Assembly: GCF_026340975.1 (NCBI RefSeq) | Contig: NZ_JAPEOS010000001.1 | Span: 1,138,501 to 1,202,500 of the forward strand | Direction: 5' to 3' | Length of the DNA stretch: 64,000 nt | Source: Streptomyces sp. NBC_01214 | GTDB lineage: Bacteria > Actinomycetota > Actinomycetes > Streptomycetales > Streptomycetaceae | In this document: piece by piece, positions 19,132 through 27,874 of the stretch | How the letters are laid out: the number at the start of each line of letters is the position of its first letter | How positions within the stretch are numbered: position 1 is the stretch's first letter | The notes under the pieces: model-generated | What the model was told of the DNA's origin: nothing | Database searches by the model: none | Seen by the model: the letters and a program-made list of their open reading frames with translations, nothing else | Translations under genes and position numbers: made by a program

Positions 19132-19174
19132 CCGAAGGGGTCGCCCGCCATCCGTGGTGCGGGCGGCCCCTTCG
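19132..19174 (+). terminator. Terminator hairpin after ndh
   Basis: A stem of about 17 base pairs, CCGAAGGGGTCGCCCGC with a near-perfect complement (GCGGGCGGCCCCTTCGG, one mispair), about 9-base loop. Just upstream (about 19100-19127) GACCTGTA is repeated three times at 9-base spacing. Confidence 0.65.
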
Positions 19175-19233
19175 GCGTACCCGGGGCCCGGGATGGGTAG
19201 ACGGAGGGGTCGGAGCTTTTGTGGAGGTGCGCC

Positions 19234-20634
19234 ATGACCGACGCCGCGCCGCGGCTCGCCGTTGTTGCCGAGACCCTGCTGGGTGCCCCGCTGCCGGTAC
19301 GCGTGCGGGCCTGGGACGGCAGCGAGGCCGGCCCGCCCGACGGCCCCGTGCTCGTCATCCACGACCGCCGCGCCGTGCGCCGGATGCTGTGGAGGCCCGG
19401 CGAGCTGGGGCTGGCCCGGGCCTGGGTGGCGGGCGAACTGACGGTCGAAGGCAGTCTGTTCGATCTGCTGGAGCGGGTGGCGGGCCTGCTGTGGGAACGC
19501 GAGCCGGACCTGCCGCCCGTCGACCCCGCCGTCTCCACGGCCCAGTCCGGGCCCGGGCCGCTCGCGGCCCTCGGGAGCATCGCCCGCAGCGTCGGGCTCC
19601 CGGCGCTGCGCGACCTGCCGGGGGCGAGGTGGCGCGACGCCGCCCACCGGGCCGCCGCACGCGAACTGATCGCCCTCGCCGGACCGCTGCCGCCGCCCGC
19701 GCCCCCCGCCGAAGAGGCGGCCCGACGGGGCGGAACACGCCACAGCAAGAGCCGGGACAGCCGGGCCGTCAGTCACCACTACGACGTCGGCAACGACTTC
19801 TACGCACGCGTGCTGGGCCCCTCGATGGTGTACTCCTGCGCCTACTGGAGCCCCGGCTCCACCCTGGAACGGGCCCAGCGCGACAAGCTCGACCTGGTCT
19901 GCCGCAAGCTCGCCCTGCGGCCCGGGGACCGGCTGCTCGACGTCGGCTGCGGCTGGGGCTCCATGGCGCTGCACGCCGCCCGGGAGTACGGGGTCCGGGT
20001 CACCGGCGTCACGCTCTCCCGCGAGCAGGCCGTGTACGCCCGCAAGCGGGTCGCGGACGAGGGACTGACCGATCTGGTGGACATCCGGATCCAGGACTAC
20101 CGGGACGTCAAGGACGGGCCGTACGAGGCCATTTCCTCCATCGGGATGGCCGAACACGTCGGGGCCGACCGCTACCGGGACTACGCCCGCACCCTGCACG
20201 CCCTGCTGCGCCCCGGCGGGCGGCTGCTGAACCACCAGATCGCCCGTCCGCCGGAGCCGGACGAGGAGGCGTACCGGGTCGACGAGTTCATCGACGCCTA
20301 CGTCTTCCCGGACGGCGAGCTCTCCCCGCTCGGCACCACCGTCGGCGAACTGGAGCGGGCCGGCTTCGAGGTCCGCGACGTGGAGGCGCTGCGCGAGCAC
20401 TACGGGCTGACCCTGCGGGCTTGGGTGGCCCGACTGGAGGAGCACTGGGCGGAGGCGGTCCGACTGACCTCGCCCGGGCGGGCCCGGGTCTGGCAGCTCT
20501 ACATGGCGGCCTGCGCGCTCGGCTTCGAGCGGGGCCGACTGGGCGTCAACCAGGTGCTGGCGGTGCGGCCCACGGCCGCCGGGGACGCCCGCTTGCCGCT
20601 GCGGCTGCGCACCTGGGACGCAGAAACGGTCTAG
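19234..20634 (+). CDS. cfa: Cyclopropane-fatty-acyl-phospholipid synthase family methyltransferase
   Basis: A 466-residue SAM-dependent enzyme that adds methylene (or methyl) to unsaturated acyl chains in membrane lipids. A variable N-terminal lipid-associating region (about 1-170) precedes the catalytic core beginning VSHHYDVGNDFYARVLGPSM, with SAM motif LLDVGCGWGSMALHAA, VTGVTLSREQ, and the downstream SIGMAEHVG. These match CFA synthase and mycolic-acid methyltransferases; the Glu in AEHVG is a conserved active-site position. GGAGG at 19223-19227 supports the ATG at 19234. Monocistronic, convergent with the ABC exporter genes and sharing their terminator. Confidence 0.93.
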   Translation: MTDAAPRLAVVAETLLGAPLPVRVRAWDGSEAGPPDGPVLVIHDRRAVRRMLWRPGELGLARAWVAGELTVEGSLFDLLERVAGLLWEREPDLPPVDPAVSTAQSGPGPLAALGSIARSVGLPALRDLPGARWRDAAHRAAARELIALAGPLPPPAPPAEEAARRGGTRHSKSRDSRAVSHHYDVGNDFYARVLGPSMVYSCAYWSPGSTLERAQRDKLDLVCRKLALRPGDRLLDVGCGWGSMALHAAREYGVRVTGVTLSREQAVYARKRVADEGLTDLVDIRIQDYRDVKDGPYEAISSIGMAEHVGADRYRDYARTLHALLRPGGRLLNHQIARPPEPDEEAYRVDEFIDAYVFPDGELSPLGTTVGELERAGFEVRDVEALREHYGLTLRAWVARLEEHWAEAVRLTSPGRARVWQLYMAACALGFERGRLGVNQVLAVRPTAAGDARLPLRLRTWDAETV

Positions 20635-20692
20635 CAGGACCACGCGCACGGGCACGGGCAGGGGCACCGGAAGGGAAACGGGCAGGGAAACG

Positions 20693-20729
20693 GGAAGGGC
20701 CCCGGGGCAACGTGCCCCGGGGCCCTTCC
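20693..20729. terminator. Bidirectional terminator between cfa and the ABC exporter
   Basis: A perfect 17-base-pair stem (GGAAGGGCCCCGGGGCA and complement) with a 3-base loop, centred between convergent genes and able to act on both strands. The 50 bases before it contain short GGGCA/GGGAAAC repeats. Confidence 0.75.
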
Positions 20730-20742
20730 GCCGTCCCTGCTG

Positions 20743-23286
20743 CTACTCCGTCTTGATGGCGGTGAGCATGTTCAGGCGGGCGGCGCTGCGGGCCGGCCAC
20801 ATGGCGGCCAGGACACCGACCAGTCCGGCGAGGACGAAGAAGATCCCGATCCGGTCGAAGGGGATGACCAGCTCGTAGCCCGGGATGGAGCCGGCGATGG
20901 TCTTGCCGCCGGCCCAGGCGAGGAAGACGCCGACGCCGATGCCGAGGACCGCGCCGAAGAGCGAGATCACCACGGCCTCCAGCCGGATCATGTTCTTGAC
21001 CCTGCCGCGGTCCAGGCCGACGGCGCGCAGCATGCCGATCTCCTGCTGGCGCTCGTAGACCGACATCGCGAGGGTGTTGATCACACCGAGCACCGCGATG
21101 ATCAGGGCCATGCCGAGCAGGCCGTACATGATGTTCAGGGCGGTGTTCATCTGGCCGGCCGCCTCGTTGCGGATGCCGGCCTTGTCGGCGACCTTGATGG
21201 CCGGGTTCTTGCCGAGGGCGTCGATGACGGCCTGCTGGTTCGCCGCGGAGGTGCCGCCGTTGGTCTTGACGAGGACCTCGGGCAGGTACTGGGTCTCGTT
21301 GTGCGAGGCCAGGATCTTGTTGTCGAGGACGTAGTCGCCGAACTGGCCCTTGGTGTCGAAGATCGCGCCGACCTGGAGCTTGCCCTTCTGGCCGTCGTCG
21401 TACTGGGCGTCGAGGGCGGAGCCGACCGTCAGCCCCTTCTCCTTCGCCTCCTTGGCGGAGACCATCAGCTTGCCCTCGCCCAGGGCGGCGAGGTCGCCGC
21501 TGGTGGTGCGGACGTTCAGCAGCTGGGCGAGAGCGGCCGGGTTGACGCCGTTGACCATCTGGGAGGAGTCACCGAGCTTGACGACCTCAAGGGTCTTCGG
21601 GGAGACGGCGATGACGCCCTTGCCCTTCTCCAGTGCGGGGAGGACGGACTTGTCGAGGTTCATGCCCTCGGCGGCCATCGTGACCCGGTAGTCGGCCTTG
21701 ACGTTCTGAACGGTGAGCTTGTCGATGGCCTGGCCGACGGTGATGCCGATGACCGACATGGCGGTGACCAGGGTCAGGCCGATGGTCAGGGAGGCCGCGG
21801 TGACCGCGGTGCGGCGCGGGTTGCGGAGCGCGTTCTGCGCGGCCAGCTTGCCGGCGACGCCGAAGACCTTCTCCAGCAGCGGGCGGACCGTGGCGATCAC
21901 CGGGCGGGACAGCATCGGCAGCAGCACGAACAGGCCGATGACCAGGAAGAACGCGCCGGCGGCGATGGTCGTGCGACCGTCGCTCTTCTGGCTCACGCCG
22001 AGCAGGACCACACCGATGCCGATGAGGGCGAGCACGCTGCCGATGGAGTTGCGCAGCACCAGGGACTTCATGGTCGCCGGGAGGTGGGCGCTGCCCATGG
22101 CGGCGACCGGGGCGATCTTGGCGGTGCGGCGGGCCGGCAGCCAGGCGGCGAGCATGGTGACCACGACGCCGATGACCAGGGCCGTCACGACCGTCGTCGG
22201 CGCGATGATCAGGTCGCCGGCCGGGATCTTGGCTTCGAGGAGCCCCATCGCGGAGCGCATCGCGACCGCCAGGCCGATGCCGGTGGCCAGACCGATGACC
22301 GCGGCGATGGAGCCGACGACGGCGGCCTCGGCGAGGACCGAGCGCTTGACCTGGCCGCGGTTGGCGCCGACGGCGCGGAGCAGGGCCAGCTCCTTGGTGC
22401 GCTGGGCGACCAGCATCGTGAAGGTGTTGTAGATGAGGAAGATGCCGACGAACAGGGAGACGCCGGCGAAGATCAGCAGGCCCTGGCTCATGCCGGCCAT
22501 GCCCTGCTCGATGAACTTGGCCTGCTGGGCGGCGAGGGCCGCGCCGGTCTGCGCGTGGGAGTTCTCGCCCAGCAGCGGCTTGATCTGGGTCAGCAGCTGG
22601 TCGGCGCCGGTGCCGGCCTTGGCCGCGACGGAGACCTCGCTGTAGAAGCCGGGCTGGAGGTACAGCTCCTGGGCGACCGCGGTGTCGAAGAGGACCAGGC
22701 TGCCGCCCGCGTTGACCGCGCCGTCCTCGGTGGTGAAGACGCCGGAGAGGGTGTACTCCTGGACCGGGCCGTTGGTGGCGACCCGGATCTTGTCACCGAC
22801 CTGGTACTTGCCCTTGGCCGCGCTGTCCTTGTCGAGGGCGACCTGGTCGGCCTTGGTCGGGCCGGAGCCGGCGGTGAAGGTGTAGCGCGGGTCCTTGCCG
22901 TCCTTGACGGGGGCGAAGTTGGAGCCGGCGTTGGCCCAGCCGGAGCCGATCAGCTTGCCGTTCTCGTCGCCGACGCCGGCGAAGCCGGTCACCCGGCCGG
23001 AGGCGGAGTCGACGCCCTGGAGCGCCTTGACCTTGTCGAGGGTCTGCTGGCTGATGCCGGGGTCGCCCTGCTTGCCGCCGTCTTCGCCGCGGCTGGCGCC
23101 GCCGTCGGTGATCGAGACCGCGACGCCCTCGTAGGACTTCGCGGACTGGTTGGACATGGCCTTGCTGAGGGTGTCGGTGAAGACGAGGGTGCCGGAGACG
23201 AAGGCGACGCCGAGGGTGACGGCGAGCACCGTCATCAGCAGTCGGGCCTTGTGCGCGAGGACGTTGCGCAGGGCTGTACGGAACAT
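20743..23286 (-). CDS. ABC transporter permease, MacB/FtsX (DUF214) type
   Basis: An 847-residue permease with two tandem FtsX modules. N-terminal TM (about 15-38) then a MacB-type extracytoplasmic domain to about 265, three TMs (about 270-405), another TM pair, a second extracytoplasmic domain (about 520-715), and the final three TMs with the FtsX signature RQQEIGMLRAVGLDRGRV (about 745) mirroring RTKELALLRAVGANRGQV in the first half. Such systems export lipoproteins, lipids, peptides or antibiotics, or act as mechanotransducers; substrate unknown. Downstream of its ATPase gene by 59 bases on the same strand, so one operon. Confidence 0.93.
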   Translation of the reverse strand: MFRTALRNVLAHKARLLMTVLAVTLGVAFVSGTLVFTDTLSKAMSNQSAKSYEGVAVSITDGGASRGEDGGKQGDPGISQQTLDKVKALQGVDSASGRVTGFAGVGDENGKLIGSGWANAGSNFAPVKDGKDPRYTFTAGSGPTKADQVALDKDSAAKGKYQVGDKIRVATNGPVQEYTLSGVFTTEDGAVNAGGSLVLFDTAVAQELYLQPGFYSEVSVAAKAGTGADQLLTQIKPLLGENSHAQTGAALAAQQAKFIEQGMAGMSQGLLIFAGVSLFVGIFLIYNTFTMLVAQRTKELALLRAVGANRGQVKRSVLAEAAVVGSIAAVIGLATGIGLAVAMRSAMGLLEAKIPAGDLIIAPTTVVTALVIGVVVTMLAAWLPARRTAKIAPVAAMGSAHLPATMKSLVLRNSIGSVLALIGIGVVLLGVSQKSDGRTTIAAGAFFLVIGLFVLLPMLSRPVIATVRPLLEKVFGVAGKLAAQNALRNPRRTAVTAASLTIGLTLVTAMSVIGITVGQAIDKLTVQNVKADYRVTMAAEGMNLDKSVLPALEKGKGVIAVSPKTLEVVKLGDSSQMVNGVNPAALAQLLNVRTTSGDLAALGEGKLMVSAKEAKEKGLTVGSALDAQYDDGQKGKLQVGAIFDTKGQFGDYVLDNKILASHNETQYLPEVLVKTNGGTSAANQQAVIDALGKNPAIKVADKAGIRNEAAGQMNTALNIMYGLLGMALIIAVLGVINTLAMSVYERQQEIGMLRAVGLDRGRVKNMIRLEAVVISLFGAVLGIGVGVFLAWAGGKTIAGSIPGYELVIPFDRIGIFFVLAGLVGVLAAMWPARSAARLNMLTAIKTE

Positions 23287-23345
23287 GGGGGATCTCAGTC
23301 CTGGGGCTGGAAGTCTGGAGGAGGGGCGGGGAGGGAGATCCCGGG

Positions 23346-24119
23346 TCAGCTGGTGCGGCCCTTGGCGTCGAAGGACTTCATCCGGTCGAGCACGCCGTCG
23401 GCGGTGGGGTTGAGCATCTCGTGGACGATCTCGCCGTCGGCGAGGAAGATGACGCGGTCCGCGTAGGAGGCGGCGACCGGGTCGTGGGTGACCATCACCA
23501 CGGTCTGACCGAGCTCGCGCACCGAGTTGCGCAGGAAGCCGAGCACCTCGGCGCCGGAGCGGGAGTCGAGGTTTCCGGTGGGCTCGTCACCGAAGATGAT
23601 CTCGGGGCGGGAGGCCAGGGCGCGGGCCACGGCCACGCGCTGCTGCTGGCCGCCGGAGAGCTGGGTGGGGCGGTGGGAGAGCCGGCCCGAGAGGCCGACC
23701 ATGTCGATCACGGAGTTCAGCCACTGCTGGTCGGGCTTGCGGCCCGCGATGTCCATGGGGAGCGTGATGTTCTCCAGGGCCGTCAGGGTCGGCAGCAGGT
23801 TGAAGGCCTGGAAGATGAAGCCGATCTTGTCCCGGCGGAGCTGGGTGAGCTGCTTGTCCTTGAGGCTGCCCAGCTCGGTGTCGCCGATGCGGACGGAGCC
23901 GGAGGAGAAGGTGTCCAGGCCCGCGACGCAGTGCATCAGCGTGGACTTGCCGGAGCCCGAGGGGCCCATGATCGCGGTGAACTGCCCCTGCGTGAAGTCC
24001 ACGGTGACGTTCTTGAGCGCGACCACCTGGGTCTCGCCCTGGCCGTACACCTTGGAGAGGCCGGTGGCGCGGGCGGCCACGGCCTGGGCGGTGTGCGGGG
24101 CGTAGTTCATGGTGGTCAC
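23346..24119 (-). CDS. ABC transporter ATP-binding protein (MacB/LolD type)
   Basis: A 257-residue ATPase partnering the downstream FtsX-type permease. Walker [10 protein letters not shown], signature [15 protein letters not shown], Walker [17 protein letters not shown], and H-loop VTHDPVAA are all present and canonical. GTG at 24119 is preferred because a GAGGAG sequence lies 7-8 bases before it; the ATG at 24110 is 9 bases further in and less well spaced. The system is a two-gene operon running away from the tRNA gene. The DEPTGNLD motif places it in the o228/MacB class. Confidence 0.93.
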   Translation of the reverse strand: MTTMNYAPHTAQAVAARATGLSKVYGQGETQVVALKNVTVDFTQGQFTAIMGPSGSGKSTLMHCVAGLDTFSSGSVRIGDTELGSLKDKQLTQLRRDKIGFIFQAFNLLPTLTALENITLPMDIAGRKPDQQWLNSVIDMVGLSGRLSHRPTQLSGGQQQRVAVARALASRPEIIFGDEPTGNLDSRSGAEVLGFLRNSVRELGQTVVMVTHDPVAASYADRVIFLADGEIVHEMLNPTADGVLDRMKSFDAKGRTS

Positions 24120-24446
24120 GGGACGGCTCCTCGGTCTGCTGTGCGGGACGTTTCCATCCTCGCCGCGGGTGTCCCCGTTCCGGATCAGCCGCCGTGCCTG
24201 TTCCACGCCCCGCTGGAGTCTGACGGCGGACGGTCGCGTGTCCTCCTCTGGTATGACAGGACCCTGATCGACGGGCAGCGGCCCGGGGTGGCGGGGAGGG
24301 TGGCGCGGGGGGTGGCGTGGGCCATCGAAATCCCGTCATTCCCACACAGGTGGTGACCGACGCCCAGAGCGGGCCGACCGCGGATTCTGAGCCCTGACGA
24401 ACCCTCAAGCGCCAATAAAATCAGACAACATCGGAAAGTTCGCAGG

Positions 24447-24474
24447 TTGGTGGGGGGAGCGATCCGGATAGGCT
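24447..24474 (+). promoter_or_regulatory. Candidate promoter of tRNA-Leu(UAA)
   Basis: TTGGTG (24447-24452) and TAGGCT (24469-24474) with a 16-base spacer fit a housekeeping-type promoter 44 bases before the mature tRNA. Seen by eye; strength and start site not testable here. Confidence 0.45.
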
Positions 24475-24517
24475 CGGTTCAGCGTTCAAGGCTTTTTTAC
24501 GGGGGCCGCCACGCCTT

Positions 24518-24602
24518 GCCCGGATGGTGGAATGCAGACACGGCGAGCTTAAACCTCGCTGGCCTTCGGGCCGTGCCGGTTCAAGTCCGGCTCCGGGCAC
24601 CA
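24518..24602 (+). tRNA. bldA: tRNA-Leu with anticodon UAA
   Basis: An 85-base class II tRNA with CCA encoded. Acceptor arms GCCCGGA/TCCGGGC pair perfectly, D-arm GTGGAATGCAGACAC, anticodon stem GCGAG/CTCGC around CTTAAAC with anticodon TAA at 24550-24552, a long variable arm (GGCCTTCGGGCC region), and T-arm CCGGTTCAAGTCCGG. It decodes UUA, the rarest Leu codon in Streptomyces. The equivalent S. coelicolor gene is bldA, required for aerial mycelium and many antibiotics because UUA codons lie in developmental and pathway regulators. The anticodon identity is read directly; the symbol follows from it being the UUA-reading tRNA of a Streptomyces. Confidence 0.96.
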
Positions 24603-25033
24603 TCAATGGAACGGTGTCCGGCCCGCAGGGCCGACCCCGTTGGGGCGCGGCCGTTTCCGGGGACCGGGAACGCGGCGGAACGCGCGCACGGCGACTGCCT
24701 CCCCGGTACGGAAACCCCGAAGTCCTCCGCGGCGACGTCAACCGGACGGACGCCCGTCGGACGCCGGGCCGGGTGAAGGAGAGGGGTGCGCCGCACCCGA
24801 ACGCGCGCCCCCGGGCGTGACCGGAGCGGGATCCGGACCGGACGGGATCCGGACGGGACGGGACGGATCGTCCCCGCCGAGTCGGCCCAACCGGCGGACG
24901 TGCGGATTCCCCTTTTTATTTACTGCGCTCCGTCGTGGCCTCTCCTAAGATCCTCCTCCAGCAGTAGGGTGCTTTCTTTGCGAGCGCATTACTCTTGATG
25001 CAAGGCCGCGCTCGGTGGCCACGGAGGAGTGAG
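24603..25033. other. Gap between bldA and the Bax-inhibitor-1 gene
   Basis: 431 bases without a convincing gene. It contains the tRNA 3' flank, a pair of GGGATCCGGA direct repeats around 24827-24856, and an A+T-richer stretch (CCTTTTTATTTACTGCG at about 24910) that probably holds the promoter of the downstream gene. GGAGGAG at 25023-25029 is the ribosome-binding site. Confidence 0.55.
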
Positions 25034-25882
25034 ATGAGGAGCAGTAACCCGGTCTTCTCGCGACGGGGGTTCAGCCGCGACAACGGTGGCTACGCGGGCT
25101 TTGACGCGCAGGCTCAGCAGGCCGGGACCAACCCGTACGCGACCAACCCGTATGCGGCCGACCCGACCACCGGCATGCCGCAGGCCCCGGCCCGCGCCAA
25201 TGTGATGACCATGGACGACGTCGTGAGCCGTACGGCCATGACGCTCGGCACGCTCATCCTGACGGCGACCCTCGCCTGGGTGGCGCTGCCGGTCGACCCG
25301 GACAACCTCGGAGTGTCGTACGGCATCGCCATCGGCGCGGCCCTCATCGCCTTCGTCCTGGTGCTGGTCCAGTCCTTCAAGCGCAAGCCCTCCCCGGGCC
25401 TGATCCTGGCCTACGCGGCCTTCGAGGGCGTCTTCCTCGGCGTGATCAGCGCGGCCGTCAGCACGTACCTCGGTCCCGGCGTGGTCATGCAGGCCGTGAT
25501 GGGCACGATGTGCGTCTTCGCCGCCGTGCTCTTCGCGTACAAGATGCGCTGGATCCGCGTCACCCGCCGCTTCTACGGCTTCGTGATGGCGGCGACGCTG
25601 GGCTTCATCCTGCTCATGCTCGTGAACTCGCTGTTCGCGGTCTTCGGCGGCGGTGACGGCCTCGGCTTCCGCAGCGGCGGCCTCGGCCTGCTGTTCGGTG
25701 CCATCGGCGTCATCCTCGGCGCCTGCTTCCTCGCCCTCGACTTCAAGCAGGTCGAGGACGGCATCGCCTACGGTGCCCCGCGCGAGGAGGCCTGGCTGGC
25801 GGCCTTCGCCCTCACCATGACCCTGGTCTGGATCTACGTCGAGATGCTGCGCATCTTCTCGATCCTCTCGGGCGACGACTAG
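25034..25882 (+). CDS. Bax inhibitor-1/YccA family membrane protein
   Basis: A 282-residue polytopic protein. A 65-residue cytoplasmic leader (Asn/Tyr/Ala-rich, ANPYATNPYAADP-like) precedes seven TM segments from about residue 73 to 280, with the conserved FEGVFLGVISA, and acidic Asp/Glu residues near the end (ALDFKQVEDGIAYG, EMLRIF). The family forms pH-sensitive Ca2+ leak channels in other bacteria; the role in Streptomyces is unknown. ATG at 25034 is chosen by the GGAGGAG spacing; upstream ATG at 24995 has no ribosome-binding site. Ends at a double hairpin terminator. Confidence 0.9.
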   Translation: MRSSNPVFSRRGFSRDNGGYAGFDAQAQQAGTNPYATNPYAADPTTGMPQAPARANVMTMDDVVSRTAMTLGTLILTATLAWVALPVDPDNLGVSYGIAIGAALIAFVLVLVQSFKRKPSPGLILAYAAFEGVFLGVISAAVSTYLGPGVVMQAVMGTMCVFAAVLFAYKMRWIRVTRRFYGFVMAATLGFILLMLVNSLFAVFGGGDGLGFRSGGLGLLFGAIGVILGACFLALDFKQVEDGIAYGAPREEAWLAAFALTMTLVWIYVEMLRIFSILSGDD

Positions 25883-25890
25883 CAGGACCC

Positions 25891-25960
25891 GCAGGCCGAT
25901 CACCGGCCTGCGCACAGCACGGGGAAGGCCCCGCGAGCACACCGCTCGCGGGGCCTTCCC
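25891..25960 (+). terminator. Tandem terminator hairpins after the Bax-inhibitor-1 gene
   Basis: Two stems in series: GCAGGCCG/CGGCCTGC at 25891-25911 (loop 5), then a perfect 17-base-pair stem GGGAAGGCCCCGCGAGC with complement at 25922-25960 (loop 5). The insertion sequence begins shortly after, so the second stem probably belongs to the ancestral locus. Confidence 0.7.
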
Positions 25961-26060
25961 GCATCCAGGGTGCGGGGACGGTCGGGGTATCGGGGGAGGG
26001 GGGGTGTCTCTATGTCCTTCGTCAAGGACGTGGTGCCTGGTATGCGAGTGTTTGGGGTGG

Positions 26061-27275
26061 TCATGCGGCGAGAGTGACGTCGGGGGTCCGGGATTCGTAG
26101 AAGGTGCCGTCGCGGAGCATGGCGAACAGGACGCTGATGCGTTGGCGGGCGAGGCGGAGGAGGGCCTGGGTGTGGGTTTTGCCGCGGGCTCGTTGCCGGT
26201 CGTAGTAGGCGCGGGAGGCCGGGTCGGCGTTCATGCAGGCGAAGGCGGAGAGGAACATTGCGCGTTTGAGTTGCCGGTTTCCGCCTCGTGGTGCGTGCTC
26301 ACCATGGATCGAGGTTCCCGACGACCTGGTCGTGGGGGCGAGGCCGGCGTAGGAGGCGAGGTGGGCGGCACTGGCGAAGCCAGTGCCGTCGCCGACGGTG
26401 ACCAGCAGGACGGCGGCGGTCCTGACTCCGACTCCCGGCATCGAAGTCAGGACCTGGTGAAGAGGGTGCGCCTCCAGCAGGCTGTTGATCTGGGCTTCCA
26501 GGGCCCGGCGGTGGTCGTGGACCGCGGCCAGCGAGCGGGCCAGCGACGGGATCACGATGTCGAGGGTGCCGGTTCCCGGGACCACTACGGTCTGCTCGTC
26601 GAGGGCGTCGAAGACGTCGTCGATCAGCCGGGCGGCCATGCGCGGGGCCTTGGGCCGGATCACCTCGACGAGTCTGCGACGGCCGGCCTTCCGTAGTGCG
26701 GCCGGGGATCCGTAGCGCTCGAGGAGCCAGGTGACGGCGGCGTGGTCCAGGCGCGGGCCCAGCACCCGCTCGAGGCTGGGGTGGAACTGGGTCAGCAGCC
26801 CGCGGATCCGGTTGGAGGTGCGGGTGGCCTCGGCCGCGAGGTCCTGGTCGAAGCCGGTCAGCACCGTGAGCTCGGCGGTGATCTCGTCGGTCAGCTCCAG
26901 CGACCGCAGAGTGTGAGGTATCGTCCGGGCGGCGTCCGCGATGACCGCGGCGTCCTTCGCGTCGGTTTTCGCCTCTCCCGGATAGAGGTCGGCGATCCGT
27001 CGCATCGCGAGTCCGGGCAGGTAGGCGACCTCGCAGCCCGCATCGCGGGCGACGGTCAGGGGCAGGGCGCCGATCGAGGCGGGCTGGTCCACGATCACCA
27101 GGACAGTGCCGAACTTGGCCTTGAGTTTGTCGAACACGGCCCGCAGCTTCGGTTCGCTGTTGGGCATCGGCTTGTCAAAGACCTTCTTCCCGGCCGGCGT
27201 GAGCCCGTGGCCATGGTGGGCCGTCTTGCCGACGTCCAACCCGAGGAAGACGCCTATGCCTTCGGTGTCTAACAT
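26061..27275 (-). CDS. IS110-family transposase (DEDD recombinase)
   Basis: A 404-residue bridge-RNA-guided recombinase. The N-terminal RuvC-like DEDD domain (GVFLGLDVGKTAHHG with the first Asp, VLVIVDQPASIGALP, and KTDAKDAAVIADAAR with the last Asp pair) is followed by the Transposase_20 (serine-nucleophile) domain: LTSMPGVGVRTAAVLLVTVGD, ASYAGLAPTTRSSGTS and GGNRQLKRAMFLSAF. It appears full length with no frameshift or stop, so it may be active. ATG at 27275 gives the usual N-terminus; an in-frame extension to 27362 lies in the non-coding end and is not supported. Confidence 0.93.
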   Translation of the reverse strand: MLDTEGIGVFLGLDVGKTAHHGHGLTPAGKKVFDKPMPNSEPKLRAVFDKLKAKFGTVLVIVDQPASIGALPLTVARDAGCEVAYLPGLAMRRIADLYPGEAKTDAKDAAVIADAARTIPHTLRSLELTDEITAELTVLTGFDQDLAAEATRTSNRIRGLLTQFHPSLERVLGPRLDHAAVTWLLERYGSPAALRKAGRRRLVEVIRPKAPRMAARLIDDVFDALDEQTVVVPGTGTLDIVIPSLARSLAAVHDHRRALEAQINSLLEAHPLHQVLTSMPGVGVRTAAVLLVTVGDGTGFASAAHLASYAGLAPTTRSSGTSIHGEHAPRGGNRQLKRAMFLSAFACMNADPASRAYYDRQRARGKTHTQALLRLARQRISVLFAMLRDGTFYESRTPDVTLAA

Positions 27276-27542
27276 CGCACGACTCCAGAGGTGTTGACCG
27301 TGCCGCCCTTGGCGGTGGCACCGTGCTCGCGCATCCACGTTATGCAGACCTGCCGCCCACATCTCTGCCCGGCATTGCGCCGGGCCGGGCGGTGGCCGGG
27401 TCTCTCATCAGCGTCTCCGACGGCACCTCCCGGGCCCGGCGACACCACCCCCCAGGTCATTCGTTCGACAGAGGGGACACAGTCATACCGGGCCCGGAGG
27501 CCAGCAGCCCCATTGCAGGACCGCGAAAACATAACGGGGGGC
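27276..27542 (-). ncRNA. Candidate IS110 bridge RNA region
   Basis: Non-coding segment upstream of the transposase. IS110 elements encode a structured bridge (seek) RNA here that holds target- and donor-binding loops. Visible structure includes the stem-loop GCCCGGC/GCCGGGC at 27367-27385 and a nearby GTGCC...GGCAC pairing at about 27300-27324. Boundaries, orientation of the loops and target core were not resolved. Confidence 0.5.
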
Positions 27543-27773
27543 TCAGCCGAACCGGCGTGCGGCTCTGCGCAGGTCGTACTCGTGGATGATCGCCTTGGCC
27601 TGGCCGTACGACAGCTCGTGCGCGCCGCGAAGCCAGCTGACCTTCTCCTCGAACCGGACGAGTGAGGGGCCGTCGTCCACGGTGCGGAGCCAGTCGGACA
27701 CTTCACGACCGGTGGTCTGGGGGATTCTGTCGATCATGTTGCGGTGTGTCTGCTCGGAGAACTCTACGGACAT
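27543..27773 (-). CDS. DUF4287 domain protein
   Basis: A 76-residue soluble protein. It matches the short DUF4287 fold: IPQTTGREVSDWLRTV followed by FEEKVSWLRGAHELSYGQAKAIIHEY, a helical pattern resembling small nucleic-acid or protein-binding domains. No function is known. ATG at 27773 is preferred because GGAGG (minus strand) lies 7 bases upstream, and longer in-frame extensions have no ribosome-binding site. Its 3' end abuts the IS110 element, and it is divergent from the next hypothetical gene. Confidence 0.82.
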   Translation of the reverse strand: MSVEFSEQTHRNMIDRIPQTTGREVSDWLRTVDDGPSLVRFEEKVSWLRGAHELSYGQAKAIIHEYDLRRAARRFG

Positions 27774-27874
27774 GGGCGCCTCCGGAAGGTTTGCCGTGCT
27801 GTTCTCTTCACGCCACCGTGCCGGAGAGTTCGCCCGTTGGCAATGGTGCCCGGGCGCCGCGTAAGGTCGGCCGG

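Larger units (their letters stand above)
25961..27542 (-). mobile_element. IS110-family insertion sequence (limits approximate)
   Basis: The element comprises the transposase gene plus about 267 bases of non-coding DNA upstream of it and up to 100 bases downstream. No terminal inverted repeats or target duplication were found, as expected for IS110, so the exact ends cannot be fixed from this sequence alone. It sits between the terminator of the Bax-inhibitor-1 gene and the DUF4287 gene, in both cases outside the coding sequence. The long 5' non-coding segment is the IS110-group layout rather than IS1111. Confidence 0.75.

Noticed and set aside
17616..19748. 710-codon minus-strand frame opposite ndh
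   Set aside because: Shadow frame; no motif or ribosome-binding site, and ndh carries both dinucleotide folds.
21301..23466. 721-codon open frame opposite the ABC permease
   Set aside because: Composition dominated by Gly/Asp/Val/Leu repeats typical of antisense frames in high-G+C DNA; the permease on the other strand has full FtsX motifs.
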